A program made the translations under genes and the position numbers. From Stenopsyche tienmushanensis (taxonomy: Eukaryota > Arthropoda > Insecta > Trichoptera > Stenopsychidae): a DNA stretch of 64,000 nt. Below the pieces are notes generated by a model. The model worked only from the letters and a program-made list of their open reading frames with translations, did no database searches and was not told the DNA's origin. The stretch lies in assembly GCA_008973525.1 (NCBI GenBank), contig WACJ01000125.1:1054001-1118000 (forward strand). The letters run 5' to 3'. How positions within the stretch are numbered: the first letter of the stretch is position 1; each line of letters starts with the position of its first letter. Below, piece by piece: positions 23,944-36,517 of this stretch.

Positions 23944-26900
23944 TATTAGATAATCTTTTATACCAAATGGCTGGGCTTTTTTTCCTTTTCTTTTGAGATA
24001 TCGATTAATATTAATACTTTCCTTTTATAAATTCTTTATTAATTTAGCTATGTTATGTTTATAAAAAAAAAATTGATCTAGAATATGTACGAAAGTAACA
24101 TACGGAAAGAAAGATTAAATATTTCAATGATTTAAAAGTTTTTCAATAAATGAAATAATAATGTCAAAGCTAAAAATATATCCACACATAATTGTAAGCA
24201 GCGAGTGGCTATCGAACCGCAAGGATTTATTTAGGTCGAAATTCGGACGCAGATTAAATGATTGTGATATTCATCCAATTTCAATATCCTGGAGTAGCTT
24301 GAAGTTAAATCATCATCGATAATGGAATCATATTCATTCAGTCTTGACTGAAGACGTTCATATCAAAACTTTTAAGCAAAAAGCACGGATTTGAAAAAAA
24401 ATCGAATGTAACATTGGCCAAGTGTTCGTATAATCATTTAGTCTGGATTCTAGTTTGTAGAAATCTGTTTGTAGAAAAAAAATCACCATTCAAATTAATT
24501 GTCAGATGTTTATAAAAATAGGGCAGGGCTATCCGTGAATTTGTTACAATCATCAAGCATTATTCAACAAATTTGAAAATTACGTTAATTCTAAATAGAT
24601 TTATATGTTTACTTCAAAGCCTTAGTAACCTACGCTATATTTTATAATTATACGACGATTTTGTAAATAAATTAAGCCGTCTTCCATTCGAATCATTATA
24701 TAATAATTTAGGAATTGTTGGCTTAATTTTAAATAAAGCGTTTAACTAAGCATATAATTGATGGGATTCCAGACATTGCTTCAAATACAAGTTTCGAATT
24801 ATGCCACGTTCAGGCCTAAGTTACATAGAAAACGACACTAAAATTTAATGCGAAATCCATTTTGCTTGTATTATATTATTACATACACTGGTTTTGGGAA
24901 ATGTCTTTTCTATCTAATTGGCGTAATAATTTCTTACCCTCTACAAACCCGCAAATCTGCAAACGGTTTTCAAGTTTGCCCTAATACTTAAGCATCGGAC
25001 CCTTGAATGGATTATTTTGCGAATAACTGCCACTTGAGATAATGCGGGACTTTGAAACTTGTCCATGTCTATTTGCTCTGATGTTGTATTGTTGGTAAAG
25101 TGGCTCTTTCGATATCGTCGAGTTCTTCGGGGGAAATTTCATCGTCCTTTGTGTATTATTAAAAATCTAAAAGCGACTCGTTAAGAAAATATATTTTTCG
25201 TAATATAATTACGAGCAAACCTCGTTACGCCTTATTTAATTCCCTTTTTAAAAAACGAAAGGCTTTAATTCGATAAAGATAATTCTAGCAATGCCACATT
25301 ATATTAGTAATGATATAATCTCATTAATTTCTGCTTCTTTCAGTGGAATAACAAGATTTGGGGCTTTCCCCCAATTTTTGCTCCTCTTCGCCATCTGCGA
25401 TCTCTTAAGGAGTAATAATAGCTGTATACAGATTTTCTCGCTTTCCTTGCGATTTTCATTTGAAACAAACTTCGCTTTATTCTTTATAAAAACTTGTTTT
25501 CGTTGGACGAACGTAGAACTCCGAAATAAAATGCAAATATAAATATTTTCAAAAGCGAAATATTTACGAACAGACTGCAATTTTTGACAAATATGTTTTC
25601 TAACAGCGCGATGATCGACGCTATCTTACATATTTTTATTGCTTTATATTTAACATGATTAGTATAGGATTTTTAAATTAGTGTCATACTATCGTTGTTA
25701 TTGTCATCACATTTAATCAATGGAGATTGAAAATCCATTAAAAAAATGAGATAACCATAACGCCACCAAATTCTTGATTTTCTTAAGCTGTTGAATTAAT
25801 AATCAATAAGTAAGGGCTTGATATATTTTTCAGTATAAAAATAAAATGTAATGCAAGGGGTTGAAATATATTTCTTAAAGGAGGCTCTTTTTAAATAATA
25901 TTAATTGTAAAAACGGACTAAAAATATCCAATATTTTTAGTTCATAAATAGCATTATTAGGGGAAAAATGATGATCAGCTCATTGGAATATCATTTTTAG
26001 AAATATTATCACAGGAATACTCCTCTACATAGGCCAGAGGGTAGATATAATTTAAAAGGATTGCTTGGAGGGATGGATGGCCATACGAACTACCCTTCAT
26101 AACAAAAAGCAGCGAAATATTATTTTTTGCATCAATTCCTAGCTAGAAAGCTAAATATTAGAAGTATTTAGTTTATGATAGTATTACTCTTATGAAAAAA
26201 ATATGGCTTGTGTTAAAGACATTCTTTTGCATCTGATATAGGATAATTTGACTATAATTAATTTAGCATAAAAAATAAAGTTAAATGATGATTACAAAGA
26301 TTTATCATCAACAATTGAACAAATTAATCAAGAGGCCGATAGAAAACGTCCAGGCTTAATTAACTGGAATGAGGGGAATTCTTTCACTACAATGTATACC
26401 ACATATTGTTAAAATAGGACTGGTAGGCTCCACCACATTTAATTTATTTTACAAAATGGGAATCAATGAATTGCAAATGAGATGTTGAATGTTTGTTAAT
26501 AGTTGTAAACATACTTTATAATTATCTTTTTTTAAATAAACTAGCTTCATAAAATATAAAACCAAATTTTACACAATAATCATGAATATTTTTATAAAAT
26601 TAAAAGTAAAGTTAATTAAATAATTGATTCAAATAATACATATTTTATGCAAAATTTCATTTCAGTATAATTAAAAGTATAAATGGCAGGATTAAGTAGA
26701 ACATAAATAAACATATTTTTAGAGTGATAAATCGTGTCTCCAAATGGGAACTTCGTCCCTTTCAAAGACGGAGCAGAAACAAGGGAGCGAAGGAGGTAAT
26801 TATTAAGTTGGCAAGTTTGTATTTTGTTCCCGTATTGAAGTGTCTGGAAGTCTGCATATCTGGTCCCTGAGGTTAAACTGGATTGGCAGACTTTACATAA

Positions 26901-27360
26901 ATTTATTTATCCGGCTTAGGCTTTTGCTCTGTACTTGGCGGTGAAGAAAATCCTTTATCCTTGCGCTTATCCATGTGTAATGATGGAGGGATTGTGATCA
27001 TTTTGCGGCTCCTAAGTGGATTCGTAAATATTTACACTATTCTTGGAAAAGTTAGCAGGAAATTGGATTCAAAGTTGAAAACAGACACAGACTCTCGTTG
27101 ATCCGTATCATCATTTGAATATAATTGAGTTCTGAATTTTAAGATGCCTATTTACGAAAGAGTTGCTCTGCAAGTTTTATGAAATTAATATTTTTTCGAA
27201 TCAAAATTTCTACTGATAAGATAACTGTTATTGATGATTTAGTGATAATAAACCTTCTAATTTAGCAATTTTTAATATGAACTTAAGACAGTCCTATGAA
27301 TTGTTTGTTAATATTGTGTGTATGGTTATTTCATTATGGAATTGATTCACTAATTGAAAT
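23944..27360. other. intron, no gene recognised
   Basis: AT-rich. The region 25291-25580 is open in both orientations but shows no domain. A richer-GC, low-repeat patch at 26745-26960 may be conserved non-coding DNA. Confidence 0.4.
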
Positions 27361-27462
27361 GTAGATAATCCCATAATTTAGTGGTTGGATTCGTAACTCA
27401 AGGATCTTGGGTTCAAAAACACAAGAGGTGTGGTTGCTGATCATATTTCAAAAACACTATAT
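27361..27462 (+). repeat. tRNA-like SINE, copy 1
   Basis: Contains a tRNA-like head: TTTAGTGGTTGGATTCGTAA (A-box and arm-like) followed by AGGATCTTGGGTTCAAA, which carries a B-box-like GGTTCAA. Its tail matches the copy on the opposite strand at 50515-50612 through more than 40 bases beyond the B box, which makes a shared SINE ancestor likely. It is not a functional tRNA: the acceptor and anticodon stems do not pair well. Confidence 0.6.
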
Positions 27463-29607
27463 CTAAGTGGTAGGGAATGGTCCCATAGATGACATCGCCA
27501 AAGTCTTTGCCTGTATTTCATTATTCATTTATAAATATATAATGAAACATAGGCAAAAAATAAATAGCATAGCAGTTTCACTACACGGTTTCATTCCACA
27601 ACAAAATTGTATTATTTCGATAATTAGATCATGGAACAGAGTTTGTAATGGATTTTTAATAAGATTAGTAACCGATATTTTAGAGTGGTTTACTTTCATA
27701 TATTAGTTAAAAATTAGTAGATGCATAAATAGAACTATTTTAGTCTATAAGAATGTAAGGTTTTAACAATATTAATGTTGATGTCATTAAAGAATTATTG
27801 GTAGAAGAATAGATTGATGAAGAAAATTTGATGTAAATGACATCTAGAATTATCCAAAATTAATAAAATAGCAGTATATATAGATGAAGTTGTATAGGAA
27901 TTGGCCAAACAATTGTAGTTTTTTTTAATGAAGATTTTTCCGCAGATTGAAGCAAATATATTCAAAGTTATTATTCCACTATATAAGTATAGCTCCATAT
28001 CATCATCATCATAGTTAAAAGTAAAATAATCGAAAATATCAGATTTTTCCACAAAATAATTAAAATAATATCAAGATTCGATAGAAGAAATTTTTGAAGA
28101 TGAGAAAATTTGAACACTGAAAAAACACTATCACTTAATAGTATTATAATTCTTAGTGATGACAAATTAAATCTTATGTGAAATTTAAATATAAACCTCT
28201 TTATTATATATTTTTTTATATGAAAACTAAAATAATGTAACATACTTTAAGAACCTAACTTCATTTTTTGCATACTAGATCAATGCTTTTAATATAACAA
28301 ACGGTTGCGCTATTTGGGGACTTTATTTATTATTTTATTTTCTTAGAAGCATAAAATGTTATATTAACAAAATAGTCTTAATTATAGGCCAATGGGCATA
28401 TTTGGGCTACTAATGACGTTGTTCCATCGATTATTAAAAATTAAAAAAATATTCGATATTGCAAGAATTCTAAAAGTGTTGTGAAATCAATAGTAACTTG
28501 CATTTTAATCGTTTGTATGATATGTATAAAATCACTCTATAATTTATTTTAATTAAATCTAATAATCCTGGATGCTTCTAGATATGCTTTATTAAATTTA
28601 AGTGAAATAAATCTTAAAATTTAATTAAGAATTAGCACGTTTCGTCTAAGTAAGAATGTATAGTCGATCCTTTGATTTTTGAAGGCTCAAAAGCCATAGA
28701 CTTTTCTTCGGAGCGAGCAAGCTAATGACGTGAACATTATTTATTGGACAGCCTATAAGGCTTCTAGGGAACAAGGAAGCGTCGGAACCGGATGTACCGA
28801 AATGTTGGCAGATCGTTTCCTTCCTTTCCTCATCCCACCATGATCCAGATACTGAGTTCATGGCATTCTACTCAATTACGGAAAGCTTATGGCTAATTAA
28901 AATATCCGTGTTGACTATGGCGCCTTCGGTTATTAACTATTGATATGAGATATAATATCTGAGAACGCAGAGAGCATAAATTAATCGTCAGATGGTGAAT
29001 TACATTTTCGGCAAAGCATATTTTGATCAACAGGATGTCTTGAAAGTACTGTGATTCATTCGAACACTTAATGAATTTCATATTGGAGTGGAATTCAATT
29101 TTCGAAGATGAAAGTGATTAAACTCGGCATTTTGTCGCGCTGAAGCTTTCTTCGTTGTTGTATGGTATTTGAGCCCCAAACAACTTTCCACTATAAAGTT
29201 TTAAGTTGGTGGTCTTGTTCATATTCATTCTACATGAACTGGGCCCGAATGGTAAATTAATGTTCATAATTTCAAAGGTCTCACTTAAATAGTTGACAAC
29301 AAATAATTCCTATGATATATATATAATGCGTATAGGGTTCCCATGGAAAACTTTCAACCCAAGCTTAATGCTTAGTTATGGGTGGTTTTGAATTTGTCGA
29401 AAGGATTAATCTTGGCGAAATATTATTGAAAGCCAAATAAAATTTTAAATTCGCATAATTTTCGGCTATATTAAATTTATTTGCATGAAAGCTATTCGAT
29501 TTAATAAAAAATAACCAATGCAGTTCTTATTTTTGAATTGAAACTTCTATATTGGCCTGAATGTCACGAAAAGTGCAGTTGATCGGAAAGAGAGGGGCAA
29601 TTGTGTA
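27463..29607. other. intron, no gene recognised
   Basis: AT-rich, with a short CAT/ATC run near 28000-28012. The richer-GC patch 28640-28870 lacks coding features. Confidence 0.4.
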
Positions 29608-30463
29608 TGAGGCATATCCCGAAAGTAAATGTACTATGACAATAATGGGCTATATTTTTTTTAATTTTTAAGAGCTGGCCATACTAAGTAGTAGATGGGG
29701 ATCTCTCGACAAAGCTAGCATAGCAGGAATACGGTAGTACGTAAATTCACACTGTGGTGTCCAGTTGCGTGAAAGATGTCGGTAAGAAATCCCATCAAGT
29801 GCCCGCAAGTTTCTTGAGCGATTTGAATTGGAAGGTAATGATTGTCTGAGCTTTATTGTGACTTGAGATAAAAAATGGGTGGCTCATTACACGTTTGAGT
29901 CAAAAAGATAGACATACCAATTCCTGATCTGCCAAAAAAATCAAAGCCACAATTTCAGGTAAAAAAGCATGGCCTTAGTATTCTGGGATCGAAAATGCAA
30001 TCATTTTGGTCCAATTTAAACCTCAAGGAGACACCATCAATGCACAAAGATATTTTGAGACACTAAAAACTCAAAAGAAGCGTTCAAATAAAAAAGAGGG
30101 ATATGCTGATGAGAGGAATGTGCTTGTTGCACGAAAAAGTTTTAGACACCAAGGCGCTCTTGGACTTATTTAGTTGGAATGATTTGAACCAGTCTTCATA
30201 TTCCTCTGACTTGGGGCCTTCAGATTATCATATTTTCCCCTCCCTGAAAGAACACACGGGTGGAATTAAGTGGGAGAAGGAACTGGCGGGAGAGTTCTTC
30301 GAGGAGGGTATAAAGAAGCTTGTGTCACGGCTCACCACATGCATTGAACGAGATAATGATTATGTGGAAAAAAAGTCAATAAGTGTATCAATAATATCTT
30401 GCATTTTTATTTCAAATTAAATTTTTAATAAAATTAATACACTTACTTTAGGGATATTCCTCG
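29608..30463 (+). mobile_element. mariner element B, copy 2 (TIRs and TA sites)
   Basis: The left end TGAGGCATATCCCGAAAGTA and the right end, read on the minus strand, CGAGGAATATCCCTAAAGTA form an inverted pair flanked by TA (29606-29607 and 30464-30465). At 856 bp it is about two thirds of a full mariner. Its coding part includes a region around FELEGNDCLSFIVT and DKKWVAHYTFE, but the N-terminal half of the transposase is missing, as in copies 1 and 3. Confidence 0.88.
29775..30378 (+). pseudogene. mariner transposase pseudogene (element B copy 2)
   Basis: Fragments in order: FLERFELEGNDCLSFIVT, DKKWVAHYTFE, ALVFWDRKCNHFG, then an open frame from 30103 with MRGMCLLH. The HDNARPH catalytic motif is deleted down to LLHEKVLDTKALLDLF. 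The third catalytic Asp region survives as SSDLGPSDYHIFPSLKEH. The C-terminal end is GEFFEEGIKKLVSRLTTCIE, then NDYVEK. Multiple stops are present upstream of 30103. Start and end are approximate. Confidence 0.8.
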
Positions 30464-33090
30464 TATATTTTTTCCGTCTTTATTGCTTATATCATAGACA
30501 CGCTACGCGCATACGCCGCACCATTTGTACTATGTCTGTGGGTAGCATAAACTAACCACTAGACTAGTAGCTTTACCATTTTATTATATATTGCACACAA
30601 ATTTAGCTTTTAGCCAACAATTTAAATTGACAAAAGGAAAAAAAAATCAATGCATACAATCAACCCTTTTACATACGATTTTCTAAGGACTACTATTCTT
30701 AATTCAATATACATTAAACTATGCAAAATAAAGAGAATATTTGCTTAAATATCTCTCTTTGCCCGTACCAATTACTCGTTTTCACGTATATTATTGATCT
30801 AGTTTGTAAGGAAAATATAATATAGTGCTTCTATTTGCATAAAAACATATATTTTAAGCTTATTTAGCCAAAATAAAAATATTTTAACGAACGAAATAAA
30901 GGCCTCAATTTCTTGTGTGTCTTTTAATGAGTATGAATTCAAGAATATTTTCATGTGGTGGGCGTTTATGAACACACAAAGGATATAATTAAGCTATATT
31001 TTACGTTTCAGTGTTCTTTTAATTGATTTTATGCTTCGTTAATAATAGGCGCTTACTTAAAATTAGGTTCAAAGAATATTGCGAAAAAATAATTTATGAT
31101 GTAAATATGAATATTTAATGGAAAATGATTTTTCGTCATTTGTAATTTGTAATCTGTAAAATGTCTCATATGAATATTGAGTATGTTATAGCGTTTGAAT
31201 GTGTTATATGAGGTAAAATAGTCTCAATATGAATTTCGCAAGTCACTTGGGCAAATCACAGGATTCATAGCCCTCTTTATGTGCAGGCGCGTTTTATGAT
31301 GCTTGTGCATAGTTGCAAAAAATCAGGTCTTTTTGTCGGGATTACGGTCTTTGTCTTGAGCTAAAAGCCTTAACCTAGAAAAAATAATTTCTCTCTATCG
31401 TCCTCGAGTTGGTCTTGGCCATGATCGAAGAAGAGACTCATAATGAAGTCTTAAATCTGGGATCGCTCTTTTATGAAAATCTCAACTCTCTCACACACCT
31501 CTTGATGTTTTTTTTTTGAAGAAACTTATTTAATATTTGGAAATAATACTGAGGTAAACAAATCTTATAATATCACAAAGGATCAAATCTTTTGAATATC
31601 AAGGCAAAATAGCAAAGACCGGAAATGGAGCTATATAGGTACTCACCTCAGGTTTTGGGTATCAATGAAAAAATGGCCTGGATACGAATGGAGGTGGTTT
31701 TGGTACTTATTAAACTAACAGGGCAAGTATAAACCAATCACTAATGAACAGGCAACTTGTTTAGTCTGCGTCGAGTTTGCCTTTCGGGTATTATCTCGTT
31801 TGTTTGTTCTCTCCCACATTTTGGTTGGGTTTGTGGGGAAAATTCGAAGGCGGCCGCTTTTTGTTACCGGGAAAGGATTGCGCCTAGAGCACGGATTTAA
31901 TTGAACATAATACGTTGGTTGTTTATTTTATTACGGACGACTTGCCACGAAACTCTAGCCGGATAAAAAAAGAAAACCACCCTTCCGCCCACCGGAAAAG
32001 ACACACATGCCTAATCCGGAAGAGCTTAAAATCCGCTCCTTGGGGTTGCTCCGGCTGAACTTTTGGATGAAAGATGCGAAATCGTTGATCGTAATCTAAT
32101 AATACGGATGATATACAGGATGAAAATATAAAATGTCCTTCTCTATACACCAGATATTTCTAAAACATTTTTTTTTACAGAAACGAGCGTAAGAATTTTA
32201 TAGCATGAAATACTTATAAATGGTATTTTTTGTGAACAAAGCTACATTATAATACATGCCGAATTTGAATTAACTGTCATTCTTATCTCCGGGTATAATT
32301 AAATATATAAATCGCTGTTTTGACGATAAGAAATTGCATTTATACACTGTTTTTTGGTTGGTCGTAAATTATTCATGTACTGTCCAAACATCGATAGCAT
32401 TCAACTTGTCAATAAGATTTAAATGGCACTGCAATTTGGTCCATGCATCTAGGATAATTTTACGATGGTTTGACGTGGATGTGAATTAACTAACGATGTA
32501 AGCAAATCAGTATGTGTATACTTCAATTATTATTACTTTGTTTAGCTTTCGGAACTAAATTTGATATTTGTTATATATTATTTACACTTTTGAGTAAAAA
32601 TCATTAAATATTTCTAATATCGTCTTGCTATGCCCATAAAAGGTGTAAAAATTAGTTACTTATAAGCAAGTCTCTTGCAATAAAACTCTCCTTCTTCAGA
32701 AGGTGTTCCAAGGTGGAATAGGATATATTGAATTGAATAAAATTGAATATTTTGAATCCCTCGTCGAATTCATTGTCGCGAATCAACTAATTATTTTGCA
32801 CATATATTTATAAAAGCATTAAATCAAAGTAACTTATATTCAAGACGGTCAAACTTATATGTGAAAACTTACAATATCCCAAATATAGGTTTCATCCGAA
32901 AGAAATCCATCATTTTTGCACGTTCTCGTTTGACTTCAGTTTGTGTCTAGACAAGTCGTTAGCGAGAGCACGCGCTTTTTGTTTTCCCAATTATATATAC
33001 TTATTTCAACTTATCATGGCGTTCATAAGCAGTGAAGGGAGTTTATTAATTAAAAATAAAACCAATATTTGGCTTAACGATCAATCAACA
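30464..33090. other. intron, no gene recognised
   Basis: AT-rich. A mid-GC patch at about 31730-32130 (including GGCGGCCGC near 31850) may be conserved non-coding DNA. A minus-strand open frame at 31923-32150 is not recognised. Confidence 0.4.
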
Positions 33091-33607
33091 CTAAATCTGC
33101 ATCAGTCAAAGTCATCTTCTGTTGGTGAGGTATTACGTTTATTGTTTAACATTACAGCTGTAAACACTGGCTTGAGAAATGGAGCTTGTGTTCTTCTGAA
33201 GCAGAAAATGGAACAAATATACATTGCCTAGCGTGTCGCCATCATATAATGGTAATTATATTAGAAGCTGTAGTGAGTCAATCGCTCAGTCTGTTTTGTG
33301 CTCCTGTATCCAATTGTTTAAAAGGTTTAAGAAGCACTGAGACAAAATTGATCAAAGTGCTTATAAAACAATAATTTATGATACCACGTCCTGAAAAATC
33401 ATAGAAAATTTTACTGCAGACAGGACAGTTTTTGCTCAAAAACCATTTCAAGTGTATCAATCTCGAGATGACTTTGAAGAGTTACTGAATCTTTCCATCA
33501 AGGAAAAAGGAGTTTCATTTAGAAGGTCTGCTGGTTTTTACCGTGCTAAATGAATGGCTAAAGCTAAATGTTACTTGAGTTTTTATTTATTTAAACATCA
33601 ATTTAAA
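33091..33607 (+). pseudogene. fragment of unassigned repeat-encoded protein, copy 2
   Basis: Pieces in order: FNITAVNTGLRNGACVLLKQ, then after a frame change HCLACRHHIMVIILEAVV, CAPVSNCLKGL, then CADR-like and QSRDDFEELLNLSIKEKGV, SFRRSAGFYRAK, stop, MAKAK. It aligns with copy 1 (11992-12475) from about 33300 onward. The Asp that I expect before TTAxNTG is Asn here. It is cut at its downstream side by a hAT-like end at 33609, and the next part of the same protein appears at 36518 beyond a nest of insertions. Confidence 0.7.
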
Positions 33608-33608
33608 C

Positions 33609-33690
33609 CAGGGGTGGCCAATCCAAATGATCTTGTGGGCCACTTTGGCAATGCATCATAGCTCCGCGGGCCGCACATAAAATGAAATAT
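33609..33690 (+). mobile_element. hAT-like terminal fragment (left end only)
   Basis: Begins CAGGGGTGGCCAATCCAAAT and continues with GGGCCAC and GGGCCGCA, typical of one terminal inverted repeat of a hAT-type element. No partner right end (TTGGCCACCCCTG) was found, so this is a truncated or interrupted copy. It starts exactly where copy 2 of the unassigned protein stops being readable. Confidence 0.6.
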
Positions 33691-33820
33691 CCCCATATTA
33701 GATTTAGATACACTATAGACATTTTTTTGAGTAAAAATTGAAACAATGAGTTGTTATCATTGTGTTTACTATTATTTTTAAATGTAAACATAAATAATAT
33801 AATAATAATGATACTCAACG

Positions 33821-33957
33821 TCAATATCAGGGGAACAGAGAAGGACAAGGGGGAGGTTTAGTGGGTAGGCACGACCGAAAAATCGTGAATCTTACACTAC
33901 CCAGATTCTCTAGGTGTCTTGTGAAGATTCTTCGCCCACAGGAAAAGAAAAAAAAGT
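33821..33957 (+). mobile_element. non-LTR retrotransposon 3' end, 5'-truncated copy
   Basis: The stretch with CAGAGAAGGACAAGG, GGTTTAGTGGG and CACACTACCC-like blocks matches the 3' untranslated part of the non-LTR element at 35835-35957, with small differences, and ends in an A-rich run. It is a second, severely 5'-truncated insertion of the same family, about 1.9 kb away and in the same orientation. Confidence 0.75.
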
Positions 33958-34502
33958 CAGAACCGTAACGAGGGTATGAAGCACCCGTGGCAAGTATCTA
34001 ACTTGCTATTAAAAAAAAAAATTAGCCATTGAGGGATCATCCATTATCGATGATAGAAAATGTCGCAAAAAGTCCTAAAAGAGGACGGAGTGGCCACAAG
34101 GTCTGTGTGTCCAACCGGTCCGCTTTTCGGATCGCTGACATGACGAATGAGCATCTCGCGATCAGATGCCATACTCTAAAATGCCTACAGGGTGATTAAG
34201 AGCTCTCATTACAAAACGAAGTTGTGCGAAGAAGACTGATCAGATGCGTTGTTTAAATTTTACCAGCATTTTTACAAATTTTGTCTTTATTTTATTGCCC
34301 AATTTTTGAGCGATAACGAAGAAAATAGGGATTAGATAACTTAATATATATTATAATAACGGTCAGTCAGTATTGGTTCATGTAAAGTAGAATGGTCTAG
34401 TACAGGGGTCGGCAACCTTTTGAGTCGGAAGAGCCAAAAATTACAATTTACAAATTTCAAAGTGTTTAAAGAGCCACAAAAAAATTTCTTGCCAACAAAA
34501 AA

Positions 34503-35960
34503 AACACTTTCAATAGCGCAAACTGGGAGCTAATCGTTGGAGCCCTAGAGGAAAAAAATGAAATTCCACAGTATGCACTCGACCTCATAAGCGATTATTT
34601 CAAAGACCGATATGTCCATCACAATGAAATGGACCTGACGAGAAGACTGGAGATGGGCGTCCCGCAGGGGTCCGTTCTGGGACCAACCCTCTGGGACGTA
34701 CGCTACAACAGTGTTCTAAACTTGGCATTACCTGCAGGAGCAGAACTCATTGCCTTCGCGGACGACGTCGCGCTACTGGTGACGGCTCAATATCCATAGG
34801 AAGTGGAGGCGACGGGCAACAAAGCCCTCGCCAGAATTCGAGCGTGGATGCGGGATAATCGCCTGCAGCTGGCGGCCGAGAAAACGGAGGCAATGATATG
34901 CAGCAGACGGAGAAGACCGAGGGTCGAGCAGCTTGTTATTGGAGGACACGAGGTGGAATACAGCAAAACGCTGAGATACCTCGGGATCCTCATGGATAAC
35001 AAGTTGACTTTTAGCAAACACATGGAAGAAACATCAGAGAAGGTGCAAAAGTTTGGAAGGCTCATGCCCAACATTGGAAGGCCAAAGCCGTGCAGAAGAC
35101 GTACCATAAACGAGGTAATACACTCGATCCTTTTGTACGGAACCCCGATATGGCACGAGACGCTCAGACGCGACACCAATAGAAAGAAGCTCGCTAGGGT
35201 CCAGCGACAAGGAGCGCTCCGAGTCACCGCAGCTCCGAGACAGTGTCGCTGTGCTTGTGATTGCTGGAATGCCCCCGCTGGACCTCCAAGCAAAGAAGAG
35301 GACCTTGGACTACGAATATCTTAAAAATCGCAACGAACATGACCAGAAACTGAGGGAAGCCTGGCAACAGTGATGGGATCAGTTCAGCAAGAGAAGGTGA
35401 ACCCATCGACTTATCCCGGTCATACGTCGGTGGAGGGCCGGGGGACACGGTGAAACAACCTACCGCTTGACTCAGGTGCTCACTGGGCACGGATGCTTCG
35501 GTGCGTACCTGAAGCGGATTGACAAAGAACCATCCGCAACGTGCCACCACTGCCAAGCGGAGGTTGATGACGTAGAGCACACCATCATTGGCTGTGAGGC
35601 TTGGGCACCCCAGAGAAAACTACTGAAACAAGCACTCGGGGTAGCCAAACTCAACGTCAGTCCACAGCATGATAGGAAGCAAGAAGAACTGGAACCTTTG
35701 GCGCAACTACGTAGAAGAGATTCTGAGCGCCAAAGAGGGCAGTGAGAGAGAGAGACGCAGAGCGCCTCTCCAACACTAGAATAGGGCCAATCTAAGGCCA
35801 GACTACCTGACCTCCTGAAGCAATGTGTAAAACAATACCAGGGGGCAGAGAAGGACAAGGGAGGGGTTTAGTGGGCAGGAACGAGTTAATCGTTAATCTC
35901 ACACTACCCAGAATGGGTATCTTGCGAAGATTCCCCTCCCACGGAAAAAAAGAAAAAAAT
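34503..35960 (+). mobile_element. non-LTR retrotransposon (R1/Jockey type), 5'-truncated
   Basis: Strongly GC-richer than its surroundings, suggesting recent arrival or a different codon history. It begins abruptly inside the reverse transcriptase at FNSANWELIVG, the normal outcome of truncated target-primed reverse transcription. It ends after a 3' untranslated region in an A-rich tail (about 35945-35960). The 3' region is shared with the fragment at 33821-33957. It sits inside the hAT bounded by GTCTAGTA. Confidence 0.88.
34509..35743 (+). pseudogene. non-LTR reverse transcriptase ORF2, C-terminal part, broken
   Basis: From 34509: FNSANWELIVGALEEK, then palm motif GVPQGSVLGPTLWD, then the catalytic box IAFADDVALLV (two Asp). 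A TAG stop follows at 34797-34799. An open frame from 34803 continues through the thumb: ALARIRAWMRDNRLQLAAEK and LRYLGILMDNKL. A frame change near 35245 and later stops follow. The C-terminal piece holds LTGHGCFGAYLKRI and a zinc-knuckle-like TCHHCQAEVDDVEHTIIGCE, as in R1-clade proteins. The endonuclease and the start of the reverse transcriptase are missing. Confidence 0.88.
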
Positions 35961-36517
35961 ATAATCACTTATTATTTAAGTAAAAAATTAAAACAATTTA
36001 AAATTTACTTACAACACTTGTACTTCAATAACAAATAATTGGGCAAACAAATTCAATGGGAGCGATGGTTTTGCATGGTTATTCAAGTAGAAAATTTCGT
36101 TATTTGCGTATGGAACTAAAGAGCCGCAGCTTCACATCCAAAGAGCCGCATGTGGCTCGCGAGCCGCAGGTTGCCGACCCCTGGTCTAGTAAAATAAAAA
36201 CCATGTGCAACTCTCGGCCAGGTCGATATTTTGCGTTTTGCGCCCATGGCGGGCGCCTGCTTTGCCACCCCCTTGTTACGGCCCTGCTCAACGTACATTT
36301 TAAAGAAATATATAACAGTAAAAATTAAATATAAGAAATATATAAATATAAATAAAATTATTAAAAAATATTTTACTAGTGCGATATTTCTTTCTCCACT
36401 CTTTTACCTAGCTTTTGCAAATCGATCTCAGTTTGGGTATTTGAGTTTATTTTTGGGTGGTGTTCAACCAGTTCTATTTGGAGATATTCTGGGGTCGATT
36501 CGAATACAACATGATAA

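Larger units (their letters stand above)
34403..36183. mobile_element. hAT MITE-type element with exact 8-bp TSD, carrying a retrotransposon
   Basis: The ends are CAGGGGTCGGCAACCTTTTG and, on the minus strand, CAGGGGTCGGCAACCTGCGG, with repeated GAGCCGCA/GAGCCACA blocks inside. An exact 8-bp duplication GTCTAGTA lies on both sides (34395-34402 and 36184-36191). The element itself is only about 320 bp of non-coding DNA; the rest is an R1/Jockey-type retrotransposon inserted between about 34503 and 35960. The hAT therefore arrived first. Confidence 0.92.
33958..36286. mobile_element. probable hAT-like element interrupted by a later hAT (low confidence)
   Basis: The left side CAGAACCGTAACGAGGG (33958) and the right side, on the minus strand, CAGGGCCGTAACAAGGG (36286 inward) form an inverted pair of 17 bases with 3 differences. 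About 550 bp of its own sequence would remain after removing the hAT at 34403-36183. No 8-bp target duplication matches at its borders, so the two ends may belong to different copies. Confidence 0.35.

Noticed and set aside
27390..27421. possible functional tRNA gene
   Set aside because: B-box-like sequence exists, but the acceptor and anticodon stems do not pair; the shared tail with 50515-50612 indicates a SINE.
34787..35293. 168-codon minus-strand frame
   Set aside because: Antisense shadow of the reverse transcriptase frame of the non-LTR element.
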